Counted from the first letter of the stretch, positions 19,124 to 28,280 are shown. The stretch: 64,000 bases of DNA from Parasporobacterium sp. (GCA_017459985.1 JAFUBX010000011.1:62001-126000), one strand, 5' to 3'. Numbers and translations: made by a program. Notes: generated by a model from the sequence alone, not told the origin.

Positions 19124-20475
19124 AGATTCTTTACGTAATCCTTAAAGAGTCTGCCCCGCTGTTCATAGCTCTTAAACTGATCCCAGCTTGCGCAGGCCGG
19201 AGACAGCAGCACCGCGTCTCCCTTCCGGGCCAGAGCCGCCGCCTTTTTGACAGCAGACTCAAGATCCCCTTCCATATGAAGGCTGGTAAATCCGCAGGAT
19301 AATGCGCTTTCACGGATCTTTTCCGCCGTCGCCCCGATCAGGATCATATCCCGGATCTTTCCGTTAAAGCCCCGGATCCAGTCGGTAAAATCCGCGCCTT
19401 TGTCATATCCCCCGGCAATCAGGATCGTGGGAGCGACCATGGACTGTACCGCCTTGGCTGCCGCGTCGGTATTTGTTCCCTTGGAATCATTATAGTAGGT
19501 GACTCCGTTTTTCTCGCAGACGAACTCGATCCGGTGCTCCACCGCTTTGAAATTCCGGATCACGGGCACCAAAAGATCCAGCTCCACGCCAAAGGAGACC
19601 GCGATCCCGATGGCCGCCATCACATTTTCCACATTGTGATCGCCCAGCAGATTCATATCATAACGGTTCAGAACCGGAACCGTCTGTGTTCCGTCGGAAT
19701 ACATGATCACATCCTGATCCAGATAAACGCCCTTCTGCAGTTTCTCTTTCCGGGAAAAATACAAAGGCTCCGGGATCAGATCTTCTGACAGCCGGCGCAG
19801 ATACTCATCATCGTAATTAATGATACATTTTTGCTCCGGCGTCTGGTTTTCGGCGATCCGCATCTTACAGGCCGCGTAGTTTTCAAAGGTTCCGTGCCGA
19901 TCCAGATGATCCGGCGTCAGATTCAGCACAGCGCTTACCTCCGGGTGAAAAACCCGGATACTTTCCAGCTGAAAGCTGGAAACTTCCGCAACGATCACGC
20001 TGTTCTTCGTGGTTTCATCCGCCACGGAAGCAAAGGAAGTTCCGATATTTCCGACCACAAACACCTCCGGAAAGACCGCTTTCATGATCTCTCCCACCAG
20101 AGCGGTGGTGGTGGTTTTTCCGTTTGTCCCCGTGATCCCGATCACTCTGCCCCGGGAGGCCTCAAAGGCAATTTCCAGCTCTCCCAGAATCTGCAGGCCC
20201 AGATCCTTCGCCATCTGAACCCCCGGTTCCCGGGCAGGAACTCCGGGACTGATCACAAGGGCATCGATCCCTTCCAGATCTTCCTTTCTTAAAGTCCCGG
20301 TAAGGATCTGTGTCGTTTCCGGAAGATCCAGTTCTTTTAGAAGTCCCTGTCTGTCCAGATCTTCCTTTTTATCATATAAGACCATGATCACATCTTTGGA
20401 TTTCAGGAGTCTTGCTGTTCCCTTTCCGCTGATTCCCATGCCATAGATCAGTATTTTCTTATTTGTAAGGTCCAT
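19120..20475 (-). CDS. murD: UDP-N-acetylmuramoyl-L-alanine--D-glutamate ligase
   Basis: 451 residues. It adds D-glutamate to UDP-MurNAc-L-Ala in the cytoplasmic stage of peptidoglycan synthesis. The ATP loop GITGTNGKTTTT is present, with LNLTPDHLDRHGTFENY in the central domain and NDSKGTNTDAA in the C-terminal part. The reading frame extends 20 codons upstream, into the end of mraY, but the start at 20475 is chosen because GGGAGAATTCAAT precedes it and MDLTNKKILIYGMG is the family N-terminus. It lies 20 nt after mraY and overlaps ftsW by 4 nt. Confidence 0.96.
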   Translation of the reverse strand: MDLTNKKILIYGMGISGKGTARLLKSKDVIMVLYDKKEDLDRQGLLKELDLPETTQILTGTLRKEDLEGIDALVISPGVPAREPGVQMAKDLGLQILGELEIAFEASRGRVIGITGTNGKTTTTALVGEIMKAVFPEVFVVGNIGTSFASVADETTKNSVIVAEVSSFQLESIRVFHPEVSAVLNLTPDHLDRHGTFENYAACKMRIAENQTPEQKCIINYDDEYLRRLSEDLIPEPLYFSRKEKLQKGVYLDQDVIMYSDGTQTVPVLNRYDMNLLGDHNVENVMAAIGIAVSFGVELDLLVPVIRNFKAVEHRIEFVCEKNGVTYYNDSKGTNTDAAAKAVQSMVAPTILIAGGYDKGADFTDWIRGFNGKIRDMILIGATAEKIRESALSCGFTSLHMEGDLESAVKKAAALARKGDAVLLSPACASWDQFKSYEQRGRLFKDYVKNL

Positions 20476-20495
20476 ATTGAATTCTCCCGGCGCAA

Positions 20496-21464
20496 TTATA
20501 ATACAAAGCCCATTCCCGCATAGGCGAGAATGCATCCGATCAGGGTCACAACCGTAAAGATCGTGACCACTCTGGTCTCCGACCAGCCTCCCAGTTCAAA
20601 ATGATGGTGCAGCGGCGCCATCCGGAAGATCCGTTTCTTCCCGTGGGTCATCTTAAAGCTTCCCACCTGCAGGATTACCGACAGGATCTCCGCAAGATAG
20701 ATAAATGCGATGAAGATCAGAAAAATCGGCATCTTGAGAGCAAAAGCGCTGGCAGCAACAAATCCTCCCAGAGCCAAAGACCCGGTATCTCCCATAAACA
20801 CCTTCGCCGGATAGCAGTTATAACACAGAAAGGCGCAGAGGGCTCCGGCCATGGATAACGCCGCAGGGGAGATCCCTCTTCCCAGAACCGCAGACGCCAC
20901 CGTGATAAATCCGGCAATCACGATGGTCACAGTGCTGGCAAGTCCGTCCAGTCCGTCTGTAAAATTAGCTCCGTTAACGGTTCCCAGAATCGCAAAGACC
21001 GCCAGCGGATAGAACCAGCCTCCGAAATTGACCAGTCCATAGAACGGAACCAGCAATGAGGTGCCATTTTCCGTACCCAGAGCGACAAACAGAACCATTG
21101 CCGCTGTTACGATGATCTGAAGCCCCATTTTCTGCCAGGCTTTCAGCCCCTCCGACTGATGATGCACGATCTTGAGCATATCATCAATAAAGCCGATCGC
21201 ACCGAACAGCAGCGTCATAAGCAGGATCATCCAGATCCCCGGATCTCTTCCGACGAACCAGACCGCGCCGATGATCATGGCAATGACAATGGCAATTCCG
21301 CCCATGGTGGGCGTACCTGATTTTTTCAGATGGGATTGGGGCCCTTCCTCCCGGACGTTCTGTCCGAACTTCAGCTTCCGAAGTATGGGAATCATGACAG
21401 GACACATGATCACACACAGGATAAAACTAATGGCAAACGCCAGTATAACCACAAGATTATTCAT
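20496..21464 (-). CDS. mraY: phospho-N-acetylmuramoyl-pentapeptide-transferase
   Basis: 322 residues, ten membrane helices. It transfers phospho-MurNAc-pentapeptide to undecaprenyl phosphate, making lipid I. Diagnostic motifs: KKSGTPTMGG near the N-terminus, the Mg-binding FIDDMLK, NFTDGLDGLA, GDTGSLALGG and the histidine motif APLHHHFELGGW. It is embedded in the division cluster between the PBP and murD genes, with gaps of 18 and 20 nt. Confidence 0.98.
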   Translation of the reverse strand: MNNLVVILAFAISFILCVIMCPVMIPILRKLKFGQNVREEGPQSHLKKSGTPTMGGIAIVIAMIIGAVWFVGRDPGIWMILLMTLLFGAIGFIDDMLKIVHHQSEGLKAWQKMGLQIIVTAAMVLFVALGTENGTSLLVPFYGLVNFGGWFYPLAVFAILGTVNGANFTDGLDGLASTVTIVIAGFITVASAVLGRGISPAALSMAGALCAFLCYNCYPAKVFMGDTGSLALGGFVAASAFALKMPIFLIFIAFIYLAEILSVILQVGSFKMTHGKKRIFRMAPLHHHFELGGWSETRVVTIFTVVTLIGCILAYAGMGFVL

Positions 21465-21482
21465 GATCCATTCTCCTCATTC

Positions 21483-23696
21483 TCAATACCATTCTCCGTC
21501 CGCATAGACCGGCTCATCGTAATATCCGCCGTAGTCGTAATCTCCGCTGTAATAATCTTCCTCCCAGGCATTCTCATCCCAGGTGTCTTCTTCCCAGGTA
21601 TTCTCATCCCAGGTATCCTCTGCCCAGGCATCTTCCTCCCAGGCATCCTCCTCCCAGGCATCCTCCTCCCAGGTATCCTCCTGGTACCAGTCCCCGTCTT
21701 CTTCGCCGCCGTCCTCATCTTCTTCGTCGGAGGGCTCCCCGTCTTCTTCGGGTTCCACATCCGGCGCATCGTCCTCTTCGTCCGTCTCTTCTCCGCTGTA
21801 ATCGAGGTCTTCCTCCTCCGTCACATCCGGCGATCCTTTGCCTGTCGGATCATAATCCATGGAGGCCGGCACCGCATTCAGATATGGAAGAACATCCCCC
21901 ATGATCCTGCTGAAAAGTTCGCAGGCATATTCACTGCTGCCGTCACCGCCGGATGCCGGCTCATCGATCACGACATAACAGACGATCTCCGGATTTTCAT
22001 ACGGCGCAAATCCGATGAAGGACGCAACCCACAGGTCCTCGTTTCGTTTTCCCTTCTGAGCCGTTCCGGTCTTTCCTGCTGTAATATATCCCGGAACCAC
22101 CGCGTCGGTCCCGGTTCCGTCCGTAACCACGCGCCGCAGGGCCTGCTTGATGAAATTGCAGGTCTCCTCCGAAACAGGCTGGGAAACCACGGTTTTTCCG
22201 TTGGATTTGATCAGCTCTCCGCTTGCATTGTATATTCCCTTCGCGACAAAGGGTTTGTAATAGGTCCCTCCGTTGATCAGGGAGCAGAACGCCGACGACA
22301 TCTGCACCATGGTCACGTTAAATCCCTGTCCGAAGGAATAGGTGGCCAGGTCGATATCGGTCAGGGTATCCCGTCCCCGCATCAGACTCTTGCTGTTCAG
22401 TTCATTGGGAAGATCGATATCCGTCAGCGGTCCGAATCCGAACTGGGACTGGTATTTGGAGAAGATATCGATTCCTTCCTGCTCTGCAATATCCATCATT
22501 GCAAGATTGCAGGACTCCGCCAGGGCATCCGTCAGGGAAATCTCCCCATGCCCGTCGATCTGGGCGCAATGGATGATATAATCCCGCATCGGGGTACTTC
22601 CGTCACAGTAGAAAAACTGATCCTCGTCGATCACGCCCTCTTCCAGCCCGGCAGCCACCGTAAAGGCCTTAAAGGTCGATCCCGGCTCATAGGAATAGGA
22701 AATGCAGTAGTTGTCCCAGTTTTCAGCAAGGGTCCGGCTGGCGCGTTCATTATCATCGCTGATGTAGGCGATCTCCTCTTCGGTATACCGGACAGACAGA
22801 TCCCTCGGGGAATTGGGATCAAAGATCCCCGTATCCGCCATGGCCAGAAACTCTCCGGTATCCGCTTTCTGGATCGTAACCGCCACGGTGCTCGCGCCGG
22901 ATTCCTCCAGCATGTCCATCATGTGCTTCTCCACAATCGACTCGATATTATAATCGATGGTCAGCTGGATGGTATTGCCGTCCTGCGCATCTTTATACAC
23001 ATTCTCTTTCTGGTTTTCGTCATTCAGATAGGAATATTTTTCCCCATCCGTTCCGGTCAGATCTTTATTATAGTATTTCTCGATCCCGTATTTTCCGATG
23101 CCGTTCTCCACATATCCCAGCACGGAGCAGGCAAAGGGTCCGTATGTATAATTCCGGCTGTAGCCTTCTTCCAGCCATGCTCCTTTGGCCTTCAGGCTGT
23201 CGGCATAGTCTTCCGGAAAATCGAGAAACTCTCTTCTTTCCTCATAGGTTTTATCACTGAATTCCACAAATTCCCGGACATCGTTATAGGTCAGTTCCTT
23301 CAGGAGCGGAACATATTTGCTTCCAGGGGATTCCAGGGCTGTCTGCCGGATCTCCTCCGCCGGAATCCCGAAACATTTCTCAATCAGGGCGGAGGTCACT
23401 TCCAGATAATTGGTATTCTCCGTCAGGATGATATAGGGATCCAGGATCAGATCATATTCCATGGTGCTCGAGGCCAGCAGAATATTGTTCCGGTCCAGGA
23501 TATCTCCCCTTCTGGCGGAGATCGCCGTGACCGTCCGGGTCCGGTTCAGGGTTTCCCTGGCATAGGACTTTCCGTTAATAAGTTCAATCAAAAAAAGGCT
23601 TATGACCAGAATAGCCATAGCTCCGACAAAAATAAATGTAATGATATTAAATCTTTTCTTCAGCCTTTCGGCTGTATTCAGGACTTTTGATTTCAT
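21483..23696 (-). CDS. class B penicillin-binding protein (division transpeptidase) with Trp/acidic repeat tail
   Basis: 737 residues. A membrane helix at about 17-38 anchors the protein; a dimerisation (pedestal) domain follows, then the transpeptidase domain with GSTFK (active-site serine), SCN and KTGTAQ motifs. It cross-links septal peptidoglycan with FtsW, and position in the cluster makes it the FtsI/Pbp2B counterpart. The unusual part is the C-terminus: after about residue 610 there is an extended acidic region, and residues 675-714 are eight consecutive pentads of the form [AT]-W-[EDA]-E-[DN], followed by a Tyr/Gly/Asp-rich end. No PASTA domains were seen. The tail should be outside the membrane. 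The gene starts 1 nt after the ftsL-like gene ends. Confidence 0.95.
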   Translation of the reverse strand: MKSKVLNTAERLKKRFNIITFIFVGAMAILVISLFLIELINGKSYARETLNRTRTVTAISARRGDILDRNNILLASSTMEYDLILDPYIILTENTNYLEVTSALIEKCFGIPAEEIRQTALESPGSKYVPLLKELTYNDVREFVEFSDKTYEERREFLDFPEDYADSLKAKGAWLEEGYSRNYTYGPFACSVLGYVENGIGKYGIEKYYNKDLTGTDGEKYSYLNDENQKENVYKDAQDGNTIQLTIDYNIESIVEKHMMDMLEESGASTVAVTIQKADTGEFLAMADTGIFDPNSPRDLSVRYTEEEIAYISDDNERASRTLAENWDNYCISYSYEPGSTFKAFTVAAGLEEGVIDEDQFFYCDGSTPMRDYIIHCAQIDGHGEISLTDALAESCNLAMMDIAEQEGIDIFSKYQSQFGFGPLTDIDLPNELNSKSLMRGRDTLTDIDLATYSFGQGFNVTMVQMSSAFCSLINGGTYYKPFVAKGIYNASGELIKSNGKTVVSQPVSEETCNFIKQALRRVVTDGTGTDAVVPGYITAGKTGTAQKGKRNEDLWVASFIGFAPYENPEIVCYVVIDEPASGGDGSSEYACELFSRIMGDVLPYLNAVPASMDYDPTGKGSPDVTEEEDLDYSGEETDEEDDAPDVEPEEDGEPSDEEDEDGGEEDGDWYQEDTWEEDAWEEDAWEEDAWAEDTWDENTWEEDTWDENAWEEDYYSGDYDYGGYYDEPVYADGEWY
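21555..21674 (-). repeat. 15-bp tandem repeats encoding Trp/acidic pentads
   Basis: Eight in-frame copies of a 15-nt unit, each coding for [AT]-W-[EDA]-E-[DN]. Copies differ at few positions, consistent with recent slippage or recombination. They lie within the last tenth of the division PBP gene. Confidence 0.93.
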
Positions 23697-23697
23697 A

Positions 23698-24210
23698 TCA
23701 ATCAGCGGGCACCTTTGCCAGCTGCTGCAGGTACTCGGAATTCTTCGTGCTGTAGGTTACGACCTGGGACAGGTTGCTCCGCACCATGCCAAGTTCCTGG
23801 GTAGCCACTTCGATTACATAATTCAGATCTACGGAACTGTCGATTTCATATTCTCTGGCATCATTTGCCACGGTCAGGGCATTCAGCTCACTTTCCTTTG
23901 ACTCCACTTCCATTGCCAGAGCATTGCCCTTTTCCAGAGAGTTCAGCATCACTGCGCACAAAGCGATAAAGATCACGGAGCCGATGGCCCCCAGGGCGAT
24001 CAGCCTCCTTCTCTGGCTTGCGAGGGCTTTCGCAGCGGAAATGGATGTTGTTTTCTTTTTCCTTTTTCTGATCCTTACCGGTTCCTGTTTTTTCGGGACG
24101 CTCTTGCGTACAACATTTCCCTCCACAGTATGTTCTGTGTGCCTATTCAGTTGTACCTGCCTCTGAGTCATGGTCGCGTAATACTCATTTGCCCTTGTTC
24201 TGCATCCCAT
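23698..24210 (-). CDS. ftsL: FtsL-like bitopic division protein
   Basis: 170 residues: a long basic cytoplasmic N-terminus (rich in Arg/Lys, about 1-68), one membrane helix (about 69-90, ALGAIGSVIFIALCAVM) and a short extracytoplasmic coiled-coil segment with heptad-like spacing (about 92-135) ending in QELGMVRSNLSQVV. This is the FtsL/septum-formation-initiator layout. FtsL scaffolds FtsB and FtsQ and helps activate the FtsW-PBP pair. Position between rsmH and the PBP gene matches ftsL in the classical cluster. The sequence itself is poorly conserved, so the name rests on topology and position. Confidence 0.8.
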   Translation of the reverse strand: MGCRTRANEYYATMTQRQVQLNRHTEHTVEGNVVRKSVPKKQEPVRIRKRKKKTTSISAAKALASQRRRLIALGAIGSVIFIALCAVMLNSLEKGNALAMEVESKESELNALTVANDAREYEIDSSVDLNYVIEVATQELGMVRSNLSQVVTYSTKNSEYLQQLAKVPAD

Positions 24211-24229
24211 CTGTTACAACCTGTTTCGT

Positions 24230-25162
24230 TCAGTAATGCTCAAAAACTCTTAATTTCGCGCTTGAAGCCCGTTTATTTCTGGTACATTCCTCTTCCGTAG
24301 GAATGATTGGTTTCCTGGTTATGATCCTTCCTCTGGGAACCGCTCCGCAGGTGCAGACCGGAAATCCTGGCGGACAGGTACAGGGATTTTCATTTTCCCT
24401 GAATTTGTTTTTCACGATCCGGTCTTCCAGAGAGTGGAAGGTGATGATCGCCAGTCTCCCTCCCGGTTTCAGCCGTCCGATCATGGTATCAATGGAGGCC
24501 TCCAGAACATCCAGTTCCGAGTTCACCTCAATTCTCAATGCCTGAAAGGTCTTTTTTGCAAATCCCGCCTGTCCCTTCCGGACGGCTGCGGGGATCGCGT
24601 GTTCGATGATCGTTTTCAGCTGTCCCGTCGTTTCGATGGGGCTGCGGGAACGTTCTTCCACGATATGCTTCGCGATGTTGGAAGCGAATTTTTCTTCCCC
24701 GTAATCCCGGATGATCCGGGCCAGTTCCTCCTTGGGATAGGTATTTACAATATCCCTGGCGGTCAGAGCAGATTCCCGGTCCATGCGCATATCCAGTTCC
24801 GCATCTTCCCGATAGGAGAACCCCCGGTCAGGATTGTCCACCTGATAGGAAGAGACCCCGATATCCAGCAGGATCCCGTCCACTTTGTCGATCTCTAGCC
24901 CGTCCAGGATCGACTCAATATTGACAAAATTATCTTTGACCAGCGTGACCTTGTCTCCGAAGATCGCCAGTCTTCTCAAAGCTGCGTCCAGGGCGTCCTG
25001 ATCCTGATCGATCCCGATCAGACGGCCGTTTTTCAGCCTTTGAATGATCTTGAATGAATGTCCTGCGCCTCCCAATGTTCCATCTACATAGATTCCGTCC
25101 GGATGTATATTTAAACTGTTCAGGGTTTCGTTGATCAAAACCGGCTCATGTTTAAATTCCAA
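24230..25162 (-). CDS. rsmH: 16S rRNA (cytosine(1402)-N(4))-methyltransferase
   Basis: RsmH (MraW) methylates C1402 in the ribosomal P site using S-adenosylmethionine. Motifs: EPVLINETL at the N-terminus, the SAM loop [39 protein letters not shown] and the C-terminal [12 protein letters not shown]. About 310 residues. The frame is open back to a TTG at 25189, but the TTG at 25162 is preferred: it would give M-EFKHEPV, which matches the usual family start, and a purine-rich GGGAGAGTGGGGAT precedes it. Either way it overlaps the end of mraZ, implying coupled translation. Confidence 0.95.
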   Translation of the reverse strand: MEFKHEPVLINETLNSLNIHPDGIYVDGTLGGAGHSFKIIQRLKNGRLIGIDQDQDALDAALRRLAIFGDKVTLVKDNFVNIESILDGLEIDKVDGILLDIGVSSYQVDNPDRGFSYREDAELDMRMDRESALTARDIVNTYPKEELARIIRDYGEEKFASNIAKHIVEERSRSPIETTGQLKTIIEHAIPAAVRKGQAGFAKKTFQALRIEVNSELDVLEASIDTMIGRLKPGGRLAIITFHSLEDRIVKNKFRENENPCTCPPGFPVCTCGAVPRGRIITRKPIIPTEEECTRNKRASSAKLRVFEHY

Positions 25163-25586
25163 ATCCCCACTCTCCCATTTGTTCGGCAAGGTCGTCTACA
25201 TTATCAAAGGTGGATACATCGGTCCAGGTCTCCTTGTTCCAGATCTCCACTCTGTTGCCTGCTCCGGTAGAAACAACGTCCTTGTCCAGATGCGCATATT
25301 CTCTCAGGCTCTGGGGCAGGAGGATTCTCCCCATCTTGTCTGTCTCGACCTCTGTGGCTCCGGCCAGGAAGAAACGGCTGAAATTACGAGCATCTTTTCT
25401 GGCAACAGGCAGGCTTGTGAGTTTCTCCGAAAATGCCTCCCATTCGGAAGACGGAAAAACCCACAAGCAGCCGTCAAGTCCCTTCGTCACGACAAACTGG
25501 TCTCCCAGCTTCTCGCGGAACTTCGAAGGGACTATTATCCTGCCCTTGGCATCTATGGAGTGATTGTACTCACCCATAAACTTCAT
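25152..25586 (-). CDS. mraZ: transcriptional regulator MraZ
   Basis: 144 residues with two SpoVT/AbrB-like repeats, each carrying the family motif ([13 protein letters not shown] near residues 13-25 and [13 protein letters not shown] in the second half). MraZ forms ring-shaped oligomers that bind repeated decamers upstream of its own gene and regulate the division and wall cluster. Such decamer repeats are present at 25661-25710. It is the first gene of the cluster; the ribosome-binding site is GGGAGGTAACAGGTAAGC. Its 3' end overlaps rsmH. Confidence 0.97.
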   Translation of the reverse strand: MKFMGEYNHSIDAKGRIIVPSKFREKLGDQFVVTKGLDGCLWVFPSSEWEAFSEKLTSLPVARKDARNFSRFFLAGATEVETDKMGRILLPQSLREYAHLDKDVVSTGAGNRVEIWNKETWTDVSTFDNVDDLAEQMGEWGFGI

Positions 25587-25660
25587 GCTTACCTGTTACC
25601 TCCCAGCGACTAAAAAACAGTCTATATACTTATGGAGTTCCGTGCCCTTTCCTCAAGGAG

Positions 25661-25710
25661 GCTTTACCACTTTCCCCCACTAAGTGCTACTTTTCACCAC
25701 TTTCCATCAC
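25661..25710 (-). promoter_or_regulatory. MraZ-binding repeats upstream of mraZ
   Basis: Read on the minus strand, five adjacent decamers start with GT: GTGATGGAAA, GTGGTGAAAA, GTAGCACTTA, GTGGGGGAAA and GTGGTAAAGC. Known MraZ boxes are direct repeats of a GTGG(G/T)-type core spaced by one helical turn, which fits. The central copy is the most divergent. A candidate start region (TAAGTATATAGA) lies downstream of the repeats, toward mraZ. Confidence 0.8.
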
Positions 25711-25726
25711 TATAACCCCCTATAGC

Positions 25727-25766
25727 AAAAAAATCAAGCACTTTCTCCCGAAAGCACTTGATTTAA
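25727..25766 (-). terminator. terminator of the rpsB-tsf-MATE unit
   Basis: Minus strand AAATCAAGTGCTTT, loop CGGGAG, AAAGTGCTTGATTT followed by further T. The 14-bp stem lies about 35 nt after the MATE stop and insulates the mraZ promoter. Confidence 0.9.
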
Positions 25767-25800
25767 AGAAGTTGTAATGTTTCTGCGGAATAATTACCGT

Positions 25801-27177
25801 TTATTCCGGCAGTTCTTCACTTTCATACTGCCTGGTAATCGTTTTATCCGTGGCAAAATAGTAAATCGTACACAACAGATTCTGCATGACGGTGGAGATC
25901 GGAGTGGCCAGTCCGATCACAAACAGGGACTCTGAAAGGCCCTTCAGAATAAACGCGGAGGTGATCCTCACCACCACTCCCAAAAGCCCCTGAAGCATGG
26001 TCAGAGTGGTCCTGCCGCACCCGTTGAAATATCCCAGGAAGCTGAACAGGAAGGAACACAGGAAGCAGTCCACCGCATAAGCCTTCAGATATTCCGCTGC
26101 AGCCACCATGACCGCCGGATCCGAGGTAAAGATCCCGGTCAGGACCGTCCCATTAAAATAGGACAGGATCGACATCAGACAGGAGAAGGCCAGATTCATC
26201 CAGATACAGTGCAGCAGAGCCTTCTTGGCTCTGTGAAGCCTGCGGGCCCCCACATTGTGCGCCACAAAAGCGGAAAGAGCCTGCACCGCCGCATCCGGAA
26301 ACAGCATGATAAAGGTAACCAGCCGTCCGGCAACACCAATTCCGGCGGAGGCGATCAGCCCCAGAGAATTAAGAATCCCCTGCAGGATCAGAAAAGATCC
26401 GCTGACCACCAGACTCTGAAGCGCCAGAGGAATCCCAAGTTTAAAGACCTGAAGAGCCAACGCCCGTTCAAAATGCAGTTCTTTCCATTTCAGATCAAAG
26501 GGAAGGCCTCTTTTTCCTGCTATGGAAACAGCGATCCATACGCTGATTCCCTGGGCAACCACCGTCGCAATGGCCGCGCCGGCGGCTGCCATATGAAAAA
26601 CACCTACCAGAAGAAGGTCGCCGGCAATATTGACGGCGCAGGCGATTCCTACCGCAATCAGCGGGGTTTTGGAATCACCGATTCCCCGGAAGATACTGCC
26701 CATGACATTATAGGCAACAATGAAGATCATTCCCACAGAACAGATCCGGACATATACGGTTCCTTCCCCCATGGCCTCCGCCGGCGTTTGAAGAAGACTC
26801 AGGCCGGATCCTGCAAAGAGGAACAAAAGGACCGTCACAGCGACGGCAATCCCCGCGAACAGAAGGATGCTGGTGCCCACCACCCGGCTGGCATCTTTGC
26901 GTCTTCCCTCACCGATGTACTGTCCCAGCAGGATCGTAGTTCCCATTGCCAGAGAAGTAATAAAGGACTGGACCGCAAAGGTCAGGGATCCTCCCACGGA
27001 AACCCCGGAGACATTCACGGCAGTCCCGAACTGCCCTACGATCATCAGATCCACGGCGCTGTACAGCGACTGGATCATCAGCGCGGCAAGAATTGGTCCC
27101 ATAAACCGGACTAATGGCCCCAGAACAGGGCCATTAGTAAAATCAGTTTCTCTTTTTTTCGTGCTGTTTTCAGCCAT
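25801..27177 (-). CDS. MATE family efflux transporter
   Basis: 458 residues with twelve predicted membrane helices in two pseudo-symmetric halves; the start of the first half (NGPVLGPLVRFMGPILAALMIQSLYSAVDLMIVGQF) has the usual MATE pattern of a short amphipathic segment then helix 1. MATE proteins export cationic drugs or metabolites using Na+ or H+ gradients. It begins only 11 nt after the tsf stop with no clear Shine-Dalgarno sequence, so it is probably read from the rpsB-tsf transcript. This is an unusual place for a transporter, since pyrH and frr are the common followers of tsf. Substrate unknown. Confidence 0.92.
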   Translation of the reverse strand: MAENSTKKRETDFTNGPVLGPLVRFMGPILAALMIQSLYSAVDLMIVGQFGTAVNVSGVSVGGSLTFAVQSFITSLAMGTTILLGQYIGEGRRKDASRVVGTSILLFAGIAVAVTVLLFLFAGSGLSLLQTPAEAMGEGTVYVRICSVGMIFIVAYNVMGSIFRGIGDSKTPLIAVGIACAVNIAGDLLLVGVFHMAAAGAAIATVVAQGISVWIAVSIAGKRGLPFDLKWKELHFERALALQVFKLGIPLALQSLVVSGSFLILQGILNSLGLIASAGIGVAGRLVTFIMLFPDAAVQALSAFVAHNVGARRLHRAKKALLHCIWMNLAFSCLMSILSYFNGTVLTGIFTSDPAVMVAAAEYLKAYAVDCFLCSFLFSFLGYFNGCGRTTLTMLQGLLGVVVRITSAFILKGLSESLFVIGLATPISTVMQNLLCTIYYFATDKTITRQYESEELPE

Positions 27178-27188
27178 AAACGAATCGG

Positions 27189-28280
27189 TTACATCATCTG
27201 CTTTGCGACTTCTTCCGCAAAGTTTTCCACTTTCTTTTCGATGCCCTCACCAACCTCGAAACGGACGATATTGGTGATCACGATGTTCTTGTCTACGGAC
27301 TCCAGGTATTTTCCGACGGTCTGCTTGCCGTCTTCTGCTTTTACATACACCTGATCCAGCAGGCAGATATCCTTCAGCTGTTTGGAGAACCGGCCTTCCA
27401 CCAGTCCGCCGAAGATCTTGTCGGTGACGATGGATTCTTTGTTCTTCATCGCCTGCTCCGCAACAATGGTCTTGGCTTCCTTGGAAAGGAAGTTGAACAG
27501 ATAGTTCAGATTGTTCTTCTGCTCTTCATAAATCGCAGCATCTTCCGCTGACCATAAGGACTCTGCCAGAACCTGATCGATCATTCTGGTCAGGATCGGT
27601 TTTGCAAGGGTCTCCGGAGTATTCAGGGAGCTGTCGATCACCACTTCCTTCAGATCTGCCAGTTCCTTCTCCGACATGTTGTCTCTGCTGATATACTGCG
27701 GATTCATGGCTGCGACCTGCATAGCCACGTTCTTCAGGGCTTCTTTGTTTGCATCGTTGTTCTCTGCCTGAGCCTCTACCAGCACGCCGATTCTTCCGCC
27801 GCCGTGCACATAACCGACAACCAGTCCGTCAGACATGATCCTGGCGAATCTTCTGATGGTGAGATTCTCGCCGATGGTTGCGATCTGGTTCACCAGTTCT
27901 TCTCCGACGGTTCTGGACGGATCGCTGAGCAGTTTGTCGTTCTTCAGTTCATCAACATCCACTGCATCGGAGGCGTAGACCTGCTCTACCACTTCCTTTA
28001 CGAAATTCTGGAACTTATCTGTCTTCGCAACGAAGTCTGTTTCGGAATTGACTTCTGCGATTGCTGCGTTTTTATCTTCTTTCACAACCAGGGCAACCAG
28101 ACCTTCTGCTGCGATACGTCCGGCTTTCTTGACAGCCTGTGCCTCACCGCGCTTACGCAGGGCTTCGACTGCCTTGTCCATATCGCCGTCATTCTCCACC
28201 AGAGCATTCTTGCAGGCCATGATGCCGGCTCCGGTCATGTCTCTTAACTCTTTTACCATTGCTGTGGTTACTGCTGCCAT
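27189..28280 (-). CDS. tsf: translation elongation factor Ts
   Basis: EF-Ts regenerates GTP-ready EF-Tu. The N-terminal UBA-like domain (VKELRDMTGAGIMACKNAL) and the EF-Tu-contacting TDFVAK motif are clear. At 363 residues it is longer than the 283 of E. coli; the extra length lies around residues 210-300 in the dimerisation region (for example SLNTPETLAKPIL ... NNLNYLFNFL). No frameshift is seen. It sits 33 nt downstream of rpsB, the almost universal arrangement, with an AAAGGAGATAGAAC ribosome-binding site. Confidence 0.97.
   Translation of the reverse strand: MAAVTTAMVKELRDMTGAGIMACKNALVENDGDMDKAVEALRKRGEAQAVKKAGRIAAEGLVALVVKEDKNAAIAEVNSETDFVAKTDKFQNFVKEVVEQVYASDAVDVDELKNDKLLSDPSRTVGEELVNQIATIGENLTIRRFARIMSDGLVVGYVHGGGRIGVLVEAQAENNDANKEALKNVAMQVAAMNPQYISRDNMSEKELADLKEVVIDSSLNTPETLAKPILTRMIDQVLAESLWSAEDAAIYEEQKNNLNYLFNFLSKEAKTIVAEQAMKNKESIVTDKIFGGLVEGRFSKQLKDICLLDQVYVKAEDGKQTVGKYLESVDKNIVITNIVRFEVGEGIEKKVENFAEEVAKQMM

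Noticed and set aside
21330-23690. A 786-codon open frame on the plus strand opposite the division PBP gene
   Set aside because: It is antisense to a gene with complete PBP motifs, is rich in Ile/Gly/His as expected of a reversed codon pattern, and has no family resemblance.
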